This document shows, piece after piece, positions 49,083 to 61,145 of a DNA stretch of 64,000 bases. A program made the translations under genes and the position numbers. The DNA is from Nymphaea colorata. Taxonomy: Eukaryota; Streptophyta; Magnoliopsida; Nymphaeales; Nymphaeaceae. The stretch's first letter is position 1. Each line of letters starts with the position of its first letter. Under the pieces are notes generated by a model. It saw only the letters and a program-made list of their open reading frames with translations. It was not told the origin of the DNA and searched no databases. The stretch is from NCBI RefSeq assembly GCF_008831285.2, contig NC_045145.1, positions 24,116,802 to 24,180,801 on the forward strand, given 5' to 3'.

Positions 49083-50647
49083 GATGACTGAACTAAACAG
49101 TGAAGCAGAGGCCTCAAATGAGTCACACAAAATTTTGGCGGATGTTGCATATGATTAGTTGTTTTCATTAATTATCTACCGAGTCAAGGATCCCTATCAT
49201 AATTTCAATTTGTAATGCTTCCAGTTATCTTTCGCGATTTCTGTCATGAACATGGTCTACAATGCTCTCTTATTTTGCCTGTTTATGCAGTATTACGATA
49301 AAAGGTTCTATGAGCTAATTCCTTCCCTTAGTTTACGCTCAGGTTCATAGTTTTAACTGAAGCCAATGAATTAGTAATCGTGGTCATCTATAAGATTATA
49401 TGCACCAATGGTAAAAGCATTATCCAAATGAAGACTGAGCATAATGACAACAGGAAAAACATCAAAAAGCCTACTTTATCCAGTAAAAGAAATTTTAATA
49501 AAAAACATTTGTGAGATACTGCGTGTGCATGTGAGTGGTTTTATTGGGGTTCAACATGCATGGGACCATAAAAGGCTATAAAATTGTTCTTTGCCGATTA
49601 AGTTTTCCATCAGCATAAGTTTTGCTACGCAAGGAATTTTTTTTTTGGTGTTAGACGCAACCGGACACCTACTTACATGCCTCGGACGCTGCATTTTCAG
49701 AATATAAGCTGCGGGAAACTCACCAAAAATTTGGAAGTCTTGATTGATCTGCTTCATATTTGGAAATTTTCAAAAAGGAGTGTCATTTTGTAAAGATCTT
49801 TAAGGCGTTCTACTAATAAGATACAACGATATTAAAGCAGCTTCAACCCAATTTGTTTTAGGAACATTCCTGAAACAAGTAATGCTCCAGTAACCTGAAT
49901 AATATATGCCTATGCCTTTTTCCGAATAGCCGATTCTGTTAAGGTGCTCAAGGGCAAAATCCTTGATGTATGATTTTGTTCATTTTGTTGACAAGTTTTT
50001 AATATTATGAGATAGGCACTTTTCTCTCGAGTTGGTTTCCAAAATTTTGATGTTGGACTGAAATGGATTCTTAATCATATTATTAAAGTTTTTGAGGGGC
50101 ACTAATGCATCAAATTTAACTTGGAGAAAGTAAATCTAAGAACATCTGGAAAATCTACAAAAAATTAACACAATTGGAGCAAGACTCTAAACAATCGAAT
50201 GAAGCAACTCAAAAGGGGGTCTAGAAAGTTCCAACAGGTAAGATTTTTCTAATGTTTTCAAGGAAAAATGTAGGCTACACCCATGATTTTACCATAGCGT
50301 ACGATATGGAAGATGTAATTCAAGTTATATATGGTCACACCCCTGAATCCAGTTTCAAGGGTATATTACACATCATTCTCCTTCATAGTTACATTATTCA
50401 CATAATTTATGGTACGATACGCTACATCATGTAAAACACTGGTCGCAAGAGCCTTGTCCTTTGTCTGAAACGATGTAGTTAATGCACTATCCATGATTTC
50501 ATATCAAGTTTAATTTCTCTTTCAACAAGTTTGATAAGAATTTCATTAATAAGTAAACCAGAATAAAGAGATAAACAATGAGATCCACCTTGAGTTCCTT
50601 GCTAGATTAATGATGAATTTTGGTGAGAAACTTAAAAAAGCTTCACG

Positions 50648-50760
50648 GCAGTGGCGGAGCCACGTTGTGTTATGAACTTAGAGTGCGCCTTAAAATTTGA
50701 AATGTAAACTTTAGAGTACTCCTTAGCCAGAAATTTCTGACTCTGCTGCTGCTATACCCC
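50648..50760. repeat. short MITE-like relic (GTGGCGGAGCCA end)
   Basis: It begins GGCAGTGGCGGAGCCACG and ends near CTGACTCTGCTGCTG, a decayed inverted copy. AGTGGCGGAGCCA termini are a recurring plant dispersed-repeat end. Similar ends occur at 59140-59158 (GGCTCCGCTAGTG) and about 63170 (GTGGCTCTGCCACTG). Confidence 0.4.
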
Positions 50761-51180
50761 AGTGTAATAGTTGTGGCAGACATCACTAAAATGATAGCCA
50801 TTGCAAAATTATAAACGTTAAAAATTTAATTAAAGTAATAAAAAACCTTACAAAATTTTCAAAACTAAAAATTATTAAAATATTAAAAAAATAAAGAAAA
50901 AATTGTGACAAAATTGAGAGATTTTCATTTTTGGTGAGATTTTCAAATTCTCGCAATTTTTCCAAGTTTTTTAGTTTTATTTGATTTTCTCCTACCAAAT
51001 CACAATCAACCTACACATCAGACTAGGACAAATTATAGGCCAGTATTTTGTTTTACAAAAGCACAACCCTCTGTTTTATAACTTCATGTTCTCTTTTCTA
51101 ACAAAGCACTGTGAAGGAGGAGCTTTTTGACGATTTAAGAAATAAGACAAAAATACAACAAAATTCCCAAGGATGCTCCA

Positions 51181-51790
51181 AATACAGATGGACGTGCATA
51201 TTAATCTATGTCTATGTTCATAAAAGACGATCAACCAATTCAAATGGGACGGTCGTGAGATTACATCTTCTTTCCCATAAAAATAATTAATGAACATCTG
51301 GATGGCCTTACCGTATTTTGAAGGGACACGATGCATATTAATCTACGACTAAGAGATCGGATCTCGCCGTCATATCATATCTTACGGCACTTAGTTTCAT
51401 TAGTTCATTTTCTAACATTTATAAGTTATTTTCGGTAAAATATAAATCTTATCTCCACATGCAATAAAATAATCCTGAAGCCTTCCTGGGTTTTTGACAT
51501 GGATACCGACACCCGTAAGAATGTTTTTCAAAATGAGTTAAAAGAATACGATTTTTTAAGTGCCTAGACTTTGGTGCAGTTCTTTCATTCCCAGTTCACT
51601 CTTCCCCCAGTCCTTCCGAAATGTGGAACCCATTCCGCATATGACCTCATAGTAGTGTATATTATTTATAGATAACAACGTGACATTTTTTAATAAACGG
51701 CATGCTTGCATGAAAATATAAAACTACCCCACATAGTGCTGCTCATATTGGCCCCTTTTGTAATTCATAAAAATGAAAAGTATGGGGTCT
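51181..51790 (+). repeat. direct repeat copy 1 (partner at 56880-57480)
   Basis: Long stretches are shared in order with 56880-57480, including AAAAATAATTAATGAACATC, GAGATCGGATCTCGCC, CTTAGTTTCATTAGTTCATT, AAGAATGTTTTTCAAAATGA and AAACGGCATGCTTGCATGAA. Copies are in the same orientation, about 5.7 kb apart, with many small indels. Confidence 0.85.
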
Positions 51791-52364
51791 GCAGGCAATA
51801 CATGTACGTATATATATATGTCTGATGGTGATTAGTATGTGCATTAATTAGTTATCAACATTTTTTCGACAGAAGCCTGCCGGGGTAGAGATAAATATAT
51901 TTTATGAAAAGTAACTAAATTATAGTTTCAAAATTTTAACAAGTATAATTTTTCAAATTCTTTTGCAGGCTAAACTACAATTTCAAAAATTCCAAGTTGA
52001 TGTTTTTTTCTTCTAAAAACATAGGGCGCTTGGTAAGGGGGTGGGGGCATGGCCCTCCCTTGACTGGGCCTCGGGGTGGCTCAAAACTTTAAAAATTTAT
52101 GTATAAATCTAAAAAATTTTAGTTTAATATGTATTAAAAAAATTGAGAATTTCTATTTCGGCCATTATTAAAATGTTGAAACTATAGTTTACAAAAAATT
52201 CCTAGCTCTGCCCACCTGATGAAATTAACTAATCTTAACCACATTGATCTCAGAAATCCAAAGTTTTATCCCTACTAATCAGCCCTTTGTTGATAAAGTC
52301 TAGTGCTAGCCAACAAGTTAGTTCTCCATCCAAATTAAAAGCAATAGATTTGTACGTCGTTCCT

Positions 52365-52425
52365 TATTGTAGTCATTCAATAAGGATGGCTCCCTACGAA
52401 GCAGTTTACAGATGCATGGCCGAGA
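52365..52425 (+). pseudogene. tiny Ty3/gypsy integrase remnant
   Basis: The frame reads SHSIRMAPYEAVYRC, matching the conserved C-terminal integrase motif (S-x-x-MAPFEALYGR type) of Ty3/gypsy elements. Nothing else of the element is clear. A stop follows soon after. Confidence 0.45.
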
Positions 52426-52602
52426 TAAAGTCCTTAAGGTGATGTCTGAGATGCAATTTGCATTTGTCCCAGGAAGCTTGAAGGTTCAGTGTGATAAAGG
52501 ACGTTTAAGATCTTTTAATAGTCTGCTGTCAAGATCTACATTCTTGCTTCATACATGTTAAAGACAGAAACCATTAACTCACAAATTTTCCCTCAAACAG
52601 AT

Positions 52603-52870
52603 CTCTGTTGGCGACAGACCAACTGCAGCCAACGATGGGAGAAAAGACTTCCAACCTAATATTGATGTGAAAGAAATATTTGATCATCTTCCCTTTCTGC
52701 GTCTCTTGACAGTCCCAGAAAGACAACCCATTATAAGTTATAAGGCACTGTGGTACTCTTACTGTTGGTCTTTCACAAAAGAACTTGAGAAGGCAAGTCA
52801 GGAACTCCAGGAACAGAGATCGATTACTCATTGTCAGATAGGTCCCTGTACAGGCAACTTGCGTTGCTGA
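52603..52870 (+). pseudogene. unassigned exon-like ORF
   Basis: After a TTTTCCCTCAAACAG acceptor-like sequence the frame is open to TGA 52868-52870 and reads ISVGDRPTAANDG, VKEIFDHLPFLRLLTVPERQ, then YKALWYSYCWSFTKELEKAS. The composition looks like real protein rather than random sequence, but I do not recognise the family, and no companion exon was found. It could be a fragment of a captured gene or transposon. Confidence 0.3.
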
Positions 52871-53142
52871 AATCTAAGCCCCCTTTCTATCTAAGGGCCC
52901 AAATGCCGTAATAAGGGATAACATAATGAAACTCAGAGAAAAGAACAGCGATACTGATAACAGATAAGGTTAAGGCAACCATTTCTATGCCTCTAGGGGC
53001 TAAGAGAAAAGAACGGCGATACTGTAGGCGATCATCTGCTTTAGCAAGATAAAATTCATGTGAAAGAAACAAGGTCTTGTTTCGCAAATAATCAGGGGAA
53101 ACGTGCGGAAGAAAGGGGGGAAATGTGGGCAGCTAGCTACGG

Positions 53143-53287
53143 GGAGAGAGAGAGAGAGAGAGAGCGACAAAGAGATATACCGGTAGAAAAATGTCCGACG
53201 CCCGCTGCTTGAGGGTGTTGCGACGGTCGACGGTGAAACCCTGGCAGTGAGAAGGCCCGAGGAAGGAAAAAAATTGGGGTGTTAGTC

Positions 53288-53330
<43 letters not shown>

Positions 53331-53440
53331 TATATACCGGCAGAAAAACCTCCCTTCAGGGTCTTGCGACGGTCGACGGTGAGACCTGGCAGTGGGAAGG
53401 CACGAGGGAGGAGGAGTTGCGGAGGGAGGTCGAGCGTTGA
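53143..53440. repeat. GA-rich tandem duplication, about 145-bp unit
   Basis: Two adjacent units each contain a GAGAGA run, GATATA...CCGGYAGAAAAA, AGGGT(G/C)TTGCGACGGTCG ACGGTGA and CCTGGCAGTGRGAAGGC. A shorter tandem repeat, GGAGGGAGGTCGAGCGTTG, follows at 53420-53480. ORFs on the minus strand here are products of these repeats. Confidence 0.7.
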
Positions 53441-54044
53441 GGAGGGACTTTAAGCGCTGCGGAGGGAGGTCGAGCGTTGCGCTGCCAGTGCGGCAGCAGA
53501 ATAGCATGATGGGTATATTTCAAGCGGCTGAAATTCCACCCGCTCCCTCTTCGATTAAACGGGTGGAATTCCACCTCGTTTGATGGCTTCTCAATTTCAC
53601 CCACCCGTACAAATTTTTCCTTCCCGCCCACTTTCATCCGCCCAAAGGGGCCCTCAGCGACAGGCAGATATCACAACGTAAAAACCGAGCCTCAATCCCC
53701 CGAAAATTTTAAATGACAGTTTTTGTTTTCTTGTCACTTAAGGCAACTACAAGTCAAAACATGGGCCAGATTGATTAGATCGTTTTGGAGCCCCAAAATA
53801 ATATAACCTGCTTTGCTTCGCTGGCTATATATATATATTTATATATATATATATATAAGCTAGCTACAGTTTACCTCTGTAGCAGAATGATTATTTTTTG
53901 TTTAGTATCATCCAAAATTATCGTAAAAGGCTCATTCTGTTGTAAAAAACTTATGACCAAGTAACTCATGGTCGCAAGTGCACTTTTCGACAGACTGTTT
54001 TAAGAACGCAAAATAAACAAAATAGTCATTCGGCTAACTGGTTT

Positions 54045-54050
54045 CAAAAA

Positions 54051-54102
<52 letters not shown>
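54045..54102. repeat. poly-A run followed by TA microsatellite
   Basis: An A run of about 20 bases is followed by about 16 TA repeats, within the upstream region of the first compact metallothionein gene. Confidence 0.95.
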
Positions 54103-54105
<3 letters not shown>

Positions 54106-54220
54106 AGAAATGGTTGAAAATAAGGTGGCGATATTGTGGAAGGAAGACAATTTAATGCGTGCATCATGCATGTTAAAAGTCAACAAATTAAAGTCTTCTC
54201 CATCACCCCTCGTTGCTCTC

Positions 54221-54227
54221 TATAAAA
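54221..54227 (+). promoter_or_regulatory. TATA box of compact metallothionein gene 1
   Basis: CTCTATAAAAGGAG lies 108 bp upstream of the ATG, giving a leader of roughly 75 bases if transcription starts about 30 bp downstream. The corresponding position of the second gene reads TGTACAAAAAG. Confidence 0.7.
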
Positions 54228-54328
54228 GGAGAACGCCTGGAGGCGTTGGGCTGCAAGGAGAGTCGAGAGAGTTGGGATCAAAGAAAAGAAACCAGAGTAT
54301 TCTAAAGAAGGAGAAAGAGGAAAGCGCT

Positions 54329-54535
54329 ATGTGTCGCTGCGGAGCAAACTGCACATGCGGCTCAGGCTGCAAATGCTCTGAAGGGTAATCAATCTCTCCC
54401 TTTCTTCTCTCTTCTCCCTCTTCTCCAATATGAATTAATATTGATGGGTGTTGTTATTGTGAGTGCAGGCGCTATGAGACAGAAGGCTGCAAGTGTGGCA
54501 GCAGCTGCAGCTGTGGTTCATGCACCTGCAAGTGA
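54329..54535 (+). CDS. compact metallothionein-like protein, copy 1 (40 aa)
   Basis: Two exons, 54329-54384 and 54469-54535, separated by an 84-bp GT-AG intron, encode 40 residues with 12 Cys. The N-domain is CxCxxxCxCxxxCxC (Cys 2-16), the linker is only SEGRYETEG, and the C-domain is CxCxxxCxCxxCxC (Cys 26-39) ending CTCK. These are the Cys patterns of plant type 1/2 metallothioneins, which bind Cu, Zn and Cd through thiolates and buffer cytosolic metal. Ordinary members have a linker of about 40 residues; here it is nearly absent, as in the short Brassicaceae MT1. Exon 1 (56 bp, phase 2) and the start of exon 2 (G CGC) correspond exactly to exons 1 and 3 of the type 2 gene at 56040-56617. 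A good TATA box stands upstream. Expression must be inferred. Confidence 0.88.
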
Positions 54536-55684
54536 ATATATTCAGGGGATCACATGATAATATATCCATGTGGTTGTTGTGTTCAGCTGTAAAATAATGT
54601 TGCATGTATATGTGAAGTTATGTGACTTCTGTGACAAAATAATTAGGCCGTATGAGTGTCATGTGAGTCCAGGGCCTGGCTCCCAACCGTATGGCCTGGT
54701 GTGCTCTTTGGGCGCATCTTCTAAATGTCATTCTGTGCTTCTTTTATCTCCTGTATGGGATTAATGAAATACTAGTTCTCCCTACTCAATTTTGTCAAAT
54801 CTTTTATCTTGTCAGCAGATCATAATTCTTATCCAAATACAATGTGTTTTGTTTTAAGGGATATAACATAGTTAGTGGGGTTGAGGCCTGTAAAAAAAAG
54901 TTTGATTTTTGTAAGCATTCTACCTTCTCATCTTAATCAGTATATAACTAGCTAGGTTGAATCGGCAATGAGATGTAATATTGAAAAAGTAAGAAACCTC
55001 TTTACTATGACAAATAACTTTTATTCACATGGTTCTATTCCCGGCCAGGTGTTGGCAAATACAAAAGACTATTTACTTTTACATCTAATTCAAAATTTGG
55101 CTCGTTTATATATAGCGGTGCATCTTAAGGTGCCAGGATTTCTTACCCCTCAGCTCAAATTTAACCTCAAACTTCAACTCAGCCCAAATTTAACCTCAAT
55201 CTTTCTACACTTTGACGGCTAGTTTTATATGCACAACCAGAGTTCTTTTCGTTTTCCCCTTCCTATGTTACTATATATGGTTTTCGAAAGTTTGGTTTAA
55301 CTTTTCTTTTCTGGAAAAGCGTGGCATTTGTTATACCTTTAAAATTTGGATGAAAGAATTGGACATCTTCATTTTTTGCTATGTTTAACTTTTTAGATCT
55401 TTCTCTCTCTCAGATCTTTAACACACATCTCAAGACTCTCAACCTTGGCATTAGAGCACTTTTTTTTATTTACCAAAACTTTGGGAGCCCTTTTGCATAA
55501 TATATACATAGAGATTTGACCCTGGTCGTGATATGCACTTATTGTGAGTTCTCATATTTAACTTAGTTAATAGTTTTTTCTTAAAAACAGGAATAATAAT
55601 TTATACTTAATTTGAAAACATGACTGATTAGGTACACGGCCTTGGCATATTCTACGAACCTCACAAAAAGAAAAGATGCATTAC

Positions 55685-55755
<71 letters not shown>

Positions 55756-56039
55756 TTATGCATCTTTTCTTTTTGATCTACCTATCTATCTATCTATATG
55801 TATAAAATTAGCACTTTAAATAATAAGAAAAGGATCATTTCATTCCACACTTATGTATACATGATTCGGATTCCAACCAGAGACACAATAACTTTCACAT
55901 GGGACACGAGCAAGCACAGAAGCTAGGCCAGGGCATGGTGCCCTAGATGATGAGGAAACGCCCATGGCCAATTTATTATCAACAAACTACACATAAACTT
56001 TGTCGTGATCCTCAGGTCACCCGGAACACAGGAGAGGTA
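54536..56039. other. intergenic region between metallothionein genes
   Basis: It holds the 3' side of duplication copy A up to about 55460, then AT-rich sequence with a TA microsatellite at 55684-55752. The first 250 bp are probably the compact gene's 3' UTR (conserved with copy B at 61964-62130). No other gene was seen. Confidence 0.5.
55684..55752. repeat. TA microsatellite
   Basis: An (AT)n tract of about 69 bp with one G interruption. Confidence 0.95.
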
Positions 56040-56617
56040 TCACTTGCAGGTGCATGGGTCACACCCACACTTGCCGCACTTGCACCCTTCACTCACATCG
56101 TATCCTTCCTCAACCATCTCCAATACTCCACTGAAACGCCTGAACTCGTCCAAATTCACAAAGTTCATTGATCAAGGGAAATTAAGGGAGGAACAAAGAA
56201 CAGGAAGACCATACGAAGCAGAAGAGGAGGTGTACCCAACTAGCGGAGCAACTCCAGAAATCAAGATCTCAGCACCCTTTGCTTCAGAAACGGTGAGATC
56301 AGGAAACATCTTGCACCTGTACATCAAGTGAGGTCTTTTATTAGCAAAGCCCAGAAGCAAGAATTGTAACATCCCGGCTCACACCTATACAAGGTTGGGA
56401 CTCTTGATCTGATGAATTCCAATCTGCCCCTTAACAGCTTCAGTTTTTCATTAAAAACAGCTTCAGTTTTTCATTAAAAAAAGTTAAGCATCAAGACAAT
56501 CAATAAAGAAAAACACGCATAAGAGACATATAAGAGAGAGAGAGAGAAAGATGCTGTATACCCTCCACCGCACTTGCAGTTAGAGCCACATCCACAGTCG
56601 CCACCGCAGCCAGACAT
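56040..56617 (-). CDS. metallothionein type 2, 3 exons (78 aa)
   Basis: Exons, read downward: 56617-56562 (56 bp), 56316-56236 (81 bp) and 56139-56040 (100 bp). The product starts MSGCGGDCGCGSNCKCGGGC, continues with the type 2 hallmark KMFPDL and a linker containing GVAP, and ends CKCGKCGCDPCTCK. Type 2 metallothioneins chelate Cu/Zn and scavenge metal in the cytosol. The N-domain lacks one Cys of the classical MSCCGG start (MSGCGG), and the C-domain has CKCGKCGC, one spacing shorter than the usual CKCGxNCTC. The donor of exon 2 was taken at GTTGG|GTACACC because it keeps the GVAP...FSGVLEM order typical of the family; a donor 21 bases later is possible. Orientation is opposite to the two compact genes that flank it. 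Confidence 0.85.
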
Positions 56618-56727
56618 TTTTTTTTTTGCTTCGATCTGTCTGTTGCCCTTCTTCTAATTCTTTCTGATCTCTCTTTGCTTAATCTCAATTGATCTCCTTG
56701 TAGTTCTACGTCGTTAGGCTCCATTCT

Positions 56728-56734
56728 TTATATA
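56728..56734 (-). promoter_or_regulatory. TATA box of the type 2 metallothionein gene
   Basis: On the minus strand CTCTATATAAAG lies about 111 bp upstream of the ATG at 56617, the same spacing as in compact gene 1. Confidence 0.65.
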
Positions 56735-56879
56735 GAGCAATACTGAAGGAGGTGAAGCTATAGACGTGATCGTCATTTCAGCGATAACCAATACTTTTCT
56801 GGATTTTTTTTCCCCTTAATTATCACTATCAGTTTTTCCACCAACTTCCACCTACTAAAAATTATATATAGAGAGATGT

Positions 56880-57480
56880 TCCTTGCTTGCGTCTATGTTC
56901 TTAAAAGAGGATCAGCCAATTCAACTGGTATAGTTGTGAGATAACTGCTTCTCTCCTATAAAAATAATTAATGAACATCTGGATGTCCTTATTGTATTTG
57001 AGGGGACACAATGCACATTAATCTATGACTATGAGATCGGATCTCGCCATCATATCTTATGTCACTTAGTTTCATTAGTTCATTTTCTAATGTTTATAAG
57101 TTATTGTCTGTAAAATATACGTCTTATCTCCACAATAATAGAATTCTGAAGCCTTCCTAGGTTATTGACATGGATTACACCGACACCTGTAAGAATGTTT
57201 TTCAAAATGAACTAAAAGAGTACGATTTTTTAAATGCCGAGAATCTGGTACAGTTCTTCCCTGAGTCCTTTCCGAAATGTGGACCTCACTCAGCATATGA
57301 TCATGCATTGTTTATATTATCTATAGGTAACAGCATGACATTTTTTTATAAACGGCATGCTTGCATGAAAAATATAAAAGTGTCCCCAGATACTGTTGCT
57401 CATATAGGCATATTTTCTCTCTTAATTCAATTTAAAATAATTTAAACTATTTTTAATTCATAAGAAATAAAAGGTATGCA
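56880..57480 (+). repeat. direct repeat copy 2 (partner at 51181-51790)
   Basis: Matches 51181-51790 over about 600 bp in the same orientation with many small indels. It lies directly upstream of the type 2 metallothionein promoter. A 91-residue frame at 57170-57445 is interrupted in the partner copy and its indels do not respect codons, so the repeat looks non-coding. Confidence 0.85.
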
Positions 57481-58984
57481 TATATACAGGCACGACATGT
57501 ACACATATAATAGTCAGCAAACACATCGCCTGTACATAAATACTGACATGTATAAATCTACGTGAACATGAAATAAGGGCAGGTTTGGTGAGAGTAGGTA
57601 AGGAACTGAAAACATATGTCCACTGATTTAAGCATTATTCATTTCACATGGGCTTTTATAATAATAACATGCCTTTCATACAAGACGATAGAGTGAACGG
57701 TGACTTTATCACTTTTTTCTCATTGTTTTTTTCTTAATCATTCATCATGTTGAATCTAGTGACTTTGGTTAGATGACTGAATGACTTCAAAAATACATGA
57801 CAGTTCAATTTATTTCACACACACACACACACACATTGGATCCTTTGACAACCCTAAAAATATTGTGGTTCGAGCAAACTGCTTTATTATGGGATGCTCT
57901 GCAAAAGTATGTCCATAAGTGAAAAAAATCTCTTCCTCCTTTTTTTTGGAGGGTTCGGTGAATTCAAAAACTAATGTAACACTACATAACTATAGGGAGA
58001 AGGTTTTCTCATTTTTTTTTGGAATATTTCCCTGCTAGAAGTTATTAGTGGTTCTTGCAGTTGTTAATGTCACATAATATTTCAGAAGCGTAAAGAAAAA
58101 TGGTAGGACTAATTTGCAAAAAGTATGAAACGAAAAAAATTTAAAAATATTGACGAGCGAGCGAGAGAGAGAGAGAGAGAGAGATGAGAAAACATCAGAA
58201 ATACAATGAAAACTACATAAGTGAAAGTAAAAAATCAGAAAGTCAAATTTCGATGTGCCTTAAGAACTGCCAAGGATCTCCGAACAAACAACATGCAAAG
58301 TCATAGGTAATGCCATGAAAGAAAAACATCATTCAGAGTAGTCTATATATGCCACCAAATTAATTTTATTGTATTGCATATCAAATTAACCTTGAACTCA
58401 TTATTTGAATTGATCTCAATTCCAGTTCAGGAATTTAGATCTATTTATCAGAATTACTGATTCAACCACTTGAATCCTTAATCATATTCCATGAGTTAGT
58501 TTTTAAATTACCGCAAATTTGGTAACTTAGCCAATGCATAACATAATTTAGGGTTTAACAATAGTACATTGCTTACTGGCCTGTAGGTCAGTATACTTTA
58601 CCGTATTATATATTGCCATCTTTATTAACATAAGTTTAATTTCTACGAAAAAAAAGTATTCAATTTTTGGAGGTAATTAAAGGATGTATATTCTTTTTTA
58701 ATTTTTTTTGGAAATTATGTATTTTAAGACCCTGAATGTTCTATTTCATGTCCGACATTTATTTTTGCTTTTGACCATGCTAAGACATGTTACTTGTTGA
58801 GGAGGGCCTCATTACTGAAATCAGTTTTTGCAGTTGCTCCTACAAATGATATCAGTTTTCTTCTTCATGTAGAATTTTTTGCATTGGCTTCTGAATTGTT
58901 GTGCTTGAGAGGTTTAACCCATATAATGCTCTGCCCAAAAGCCAGATGACTGAAACCTGAAGATTGACAAACAAGCAGCTGCAT

Positions 58985-59160
58985 AGCCACATGGTGGCTG
59001 GTGTGGGCAGTTGCCCACACCCGCCTCACAAACTTAGTTTAATATATATGTTAATGTTTTAATATATTTGATTGTTATACATATAAGTGCTTCTAAGAAA
59101 TTAAAGGTATTGAGTGAGTACTCACACTAGAAAATTTTTTTTGGCTCCGCTAGTGCAAAC
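58985..59160. repeat. dispersed repeat relic (related to 44463-44560)
   Basis: GGTGTGGGCAGTTGCCCACACC opens the copy and TTTGGCTCCGCTAGTG closes it. The opening and the following TTTAATATATTTGATTG stretch recur at 44463-44560. The ends suggest a decayed MITE with GGCGGAGCC-type termini. Confidence 0.45.
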
Positions 59161-59862
59161 ATGATTATCTTGAATATGCATGAGCAAAAGAATTTTGTGC
59201 TTTTAATGTACATATTCCCTTCTCCTCATTAGATCCATTAACATCTAAACATGAATGTAAGTTTCTTCTTGCTGCACTGATTTTCTGTAGTTCATTTGCC
59301 TTCCTTTGCCAGTTGCGTTATGGTGGACTTCATGTTTCTCCCACTATAGCTGGTAGCAGGCCTGGTGGTAATTTGATTTGCTGGAGCTCGGGCTGCTATA
59401 ATCTCCGTGAGGTTAAAAGGCCTTTCATGTAATGAATCATGAAGTATGAATAAGTTGACATCTTCATGAAAAACAGTCAGAACTTTCGTGTACTTTTTTC
59501 TCATTTTTCTATGTATCAGTTGTGGCGATTCTTTGTTGCAAATTTCTTTTTTTATTTTATTTTATTTTTCTTTCGATTGTAGGATCCCTTGAAAATACAT
59601 GAAAAATCATGGAAACTTCAAAGAGCACACAGAAAGGGCAAGAATTCTTGAACCTTCGCATTCCTTTTAAGTGAAAGATGGAAGGAAACTTGATGTATGA
59701 ATGCCTTAAATTTCATTATTCTTAAGAAGCATGTCTCGAACTATTCATGATATCGTGCTTTATCATCTACCAAGCAGTAGCAAAGTCACATATGAGTTGG
59801 TGCGGGTTCCAGTCGACATTTTTTTTTTCATTTTTGCATTAATACTCCAAATATTTGCCTTG

Positions 59863-59865
<3 letters not shown>

Positions 59866-59914
<49 letters not shown>
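59866..59914. repeat. TA microsatellite
   Basis: (TA)n tract of about 49 bp. Confidence 0.95.
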
Positions 59915-59917
<3 letters not shown>

Positions 59918-61069
59918 TGCAACTTTCAAATTTGAAAATCATGAATGAGTGCCCTTCAAAAAAATTTTGCCGGCTTGCTACAGTTAATAAGCAATTTGAT
60001 TTGCACCTTTTTTTTCTTAACGTTAACCGTCGATTTGGAGAGGCCTGCCTACTCTCAAGTTGTTTCGGAACATTAACCATCGACGTTGCTACATATATTA
60101 GCCTCTGGTTTTTCTCCTCGCAAAAGCTACTTGATCAAACCTTCGTCGACAGACTTAGATGGTCCACGGACACCTCAATTAGCCGCAATGTTTGAAATGG
60201 TTCCCCTATTATAACTAATAACTAAAGTTGGGCATCCGGCAGGATGGGCTAGCCCAAGGCTCAATAAAGCCGGACTCAAGCTGACCTGATGCCTTTGATG
60301 CCTTTGCCGGTGGCCCAAACCCGACCCACTTAGTTATCGGGCTGGACTCAAGAATTCAATGTCCACACAAATTTGAAACTCTTAGAGTTTCATATTTTAA
60401 TATCTAAAAAACGTACCAATAATTTTTAAGGGTGCCATCACCAACATATGAACAGTTTTTAAAGATACCATCGATGACATATAAAGAGTTTGTAAGGAAG
60501 TTTTGGACAATGCACCAAGAAAACCGATTGCTAGTGTCATATGCCCACCCTGAGTTATAACCCTTTTTGTATACTCAGAACAATTTTGCAAAGAAAACAA
60601 AACCGATCTTGTCCGAATTGATTCACCGAATCGTGAGCGAGAATCTAAACCATCCCTGATGATGGCAAACTAAGCTGATTACTCTCGAAAGAAAAAAAAG
60701 CGCTAGATATAGACATATGTAGCTGCTTCCAATTCTCAAGAACTCGACGCAAACGATGACGCAATGGTTAATCTGTCGCCAACCTCTCGGGTATTGTTTT
60801 TAGACTTGAAAATGAAGGAGTGGAATGCTTATCACCTCAAAGTCGTCCTATGAATGAATTATGTAATCTACTTAATCAACAAGTTTCGTGATAACTGAGA
60901 AGGAAATACCAAAAAAGTTCGTGAATCACAATATTGTTTAAATTCCCAATTAGAACTTGCCCATGATTTTAACAAAAAAGTCTGTGCCTGAATCCACCCG
61001 AAAATTAAAAGACAGTTTTCTACATATTGATTAGATCGTTTTGGCTCCCAAAGTGTTATAACCAGTTTG

Positions 61070-61071
<2 letters not shown>

Positions 61072-61142
<71 letters not shown>
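61072..61142. repeat. CT then TA microsatellite
   Basis: (CT)n of about 23 bp continues directly into (TA)n of about 48 bp. Confidence 0.95.

Positions 61143-61145
<3 letters not shown>

Larger units (their letters stand above)
49083..54328. other. repeat-rich intergenic region
   Basis: From the RRP9 stop to the first metallothionein. It contains dispersed repeat relics (50648-50760, 51181-51790, 52020-52215), a Ty3/gypsy fragment (about 52365), an unassigned exon-like ORF (52603-52870), a GA-rich tandem duplication (53143-53440) and a poly-A/TA tract (54045-54102). No complete gene was recognised. Confidence 0.5.
53688..55460 (+). repeat. segmental duplication copy A (carries compact metallothionein 1)
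   Basis: Sequence in this block matches 60987-63500 in order: GATTAGATCGTTTTGG, GAAGACAATTTAATGCGTGC, the metallothionein gene, GGGGATCACATGATAATAT, GTCCAGGGCCTGGC, GATGTAATATTGAAAAAG, GGCCAGGTGTTGGCAAATAC, ACCAGAGTT and a CTCTCTCT/CATCTCAA segment. Insertions make copy B longer. Same orientation, about 7.3 kb apart. Confidence 0.88.
57481..60986. other. intergenic, AT-rich, no gene seen
   Basis: Contains GA run 58162-58184, a CA run near 57819-57834, a repeat relic at 58985-59160 and a TA microsatellite at 59866-59914. No coding region was recognised. Confidence 0.5.

Noticed and set aside
53133-53637. Overlapping minus-strand ORFs
   Set aside because: They translate GA microsatellites and a tandem duplication.
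57170-57445. 91-residue ORF in direct repeat copy 2
   Set aside because: The partner copy at 51500-51720 is interrupted by a stop, and the indels between the copies do not respect codons, so it is probably chance.
59763-60080. ORFs with long Ile-Tyr repeats
   Set aside because: Translation of a TA microsatellite; the same applies near 55581 and 60868.
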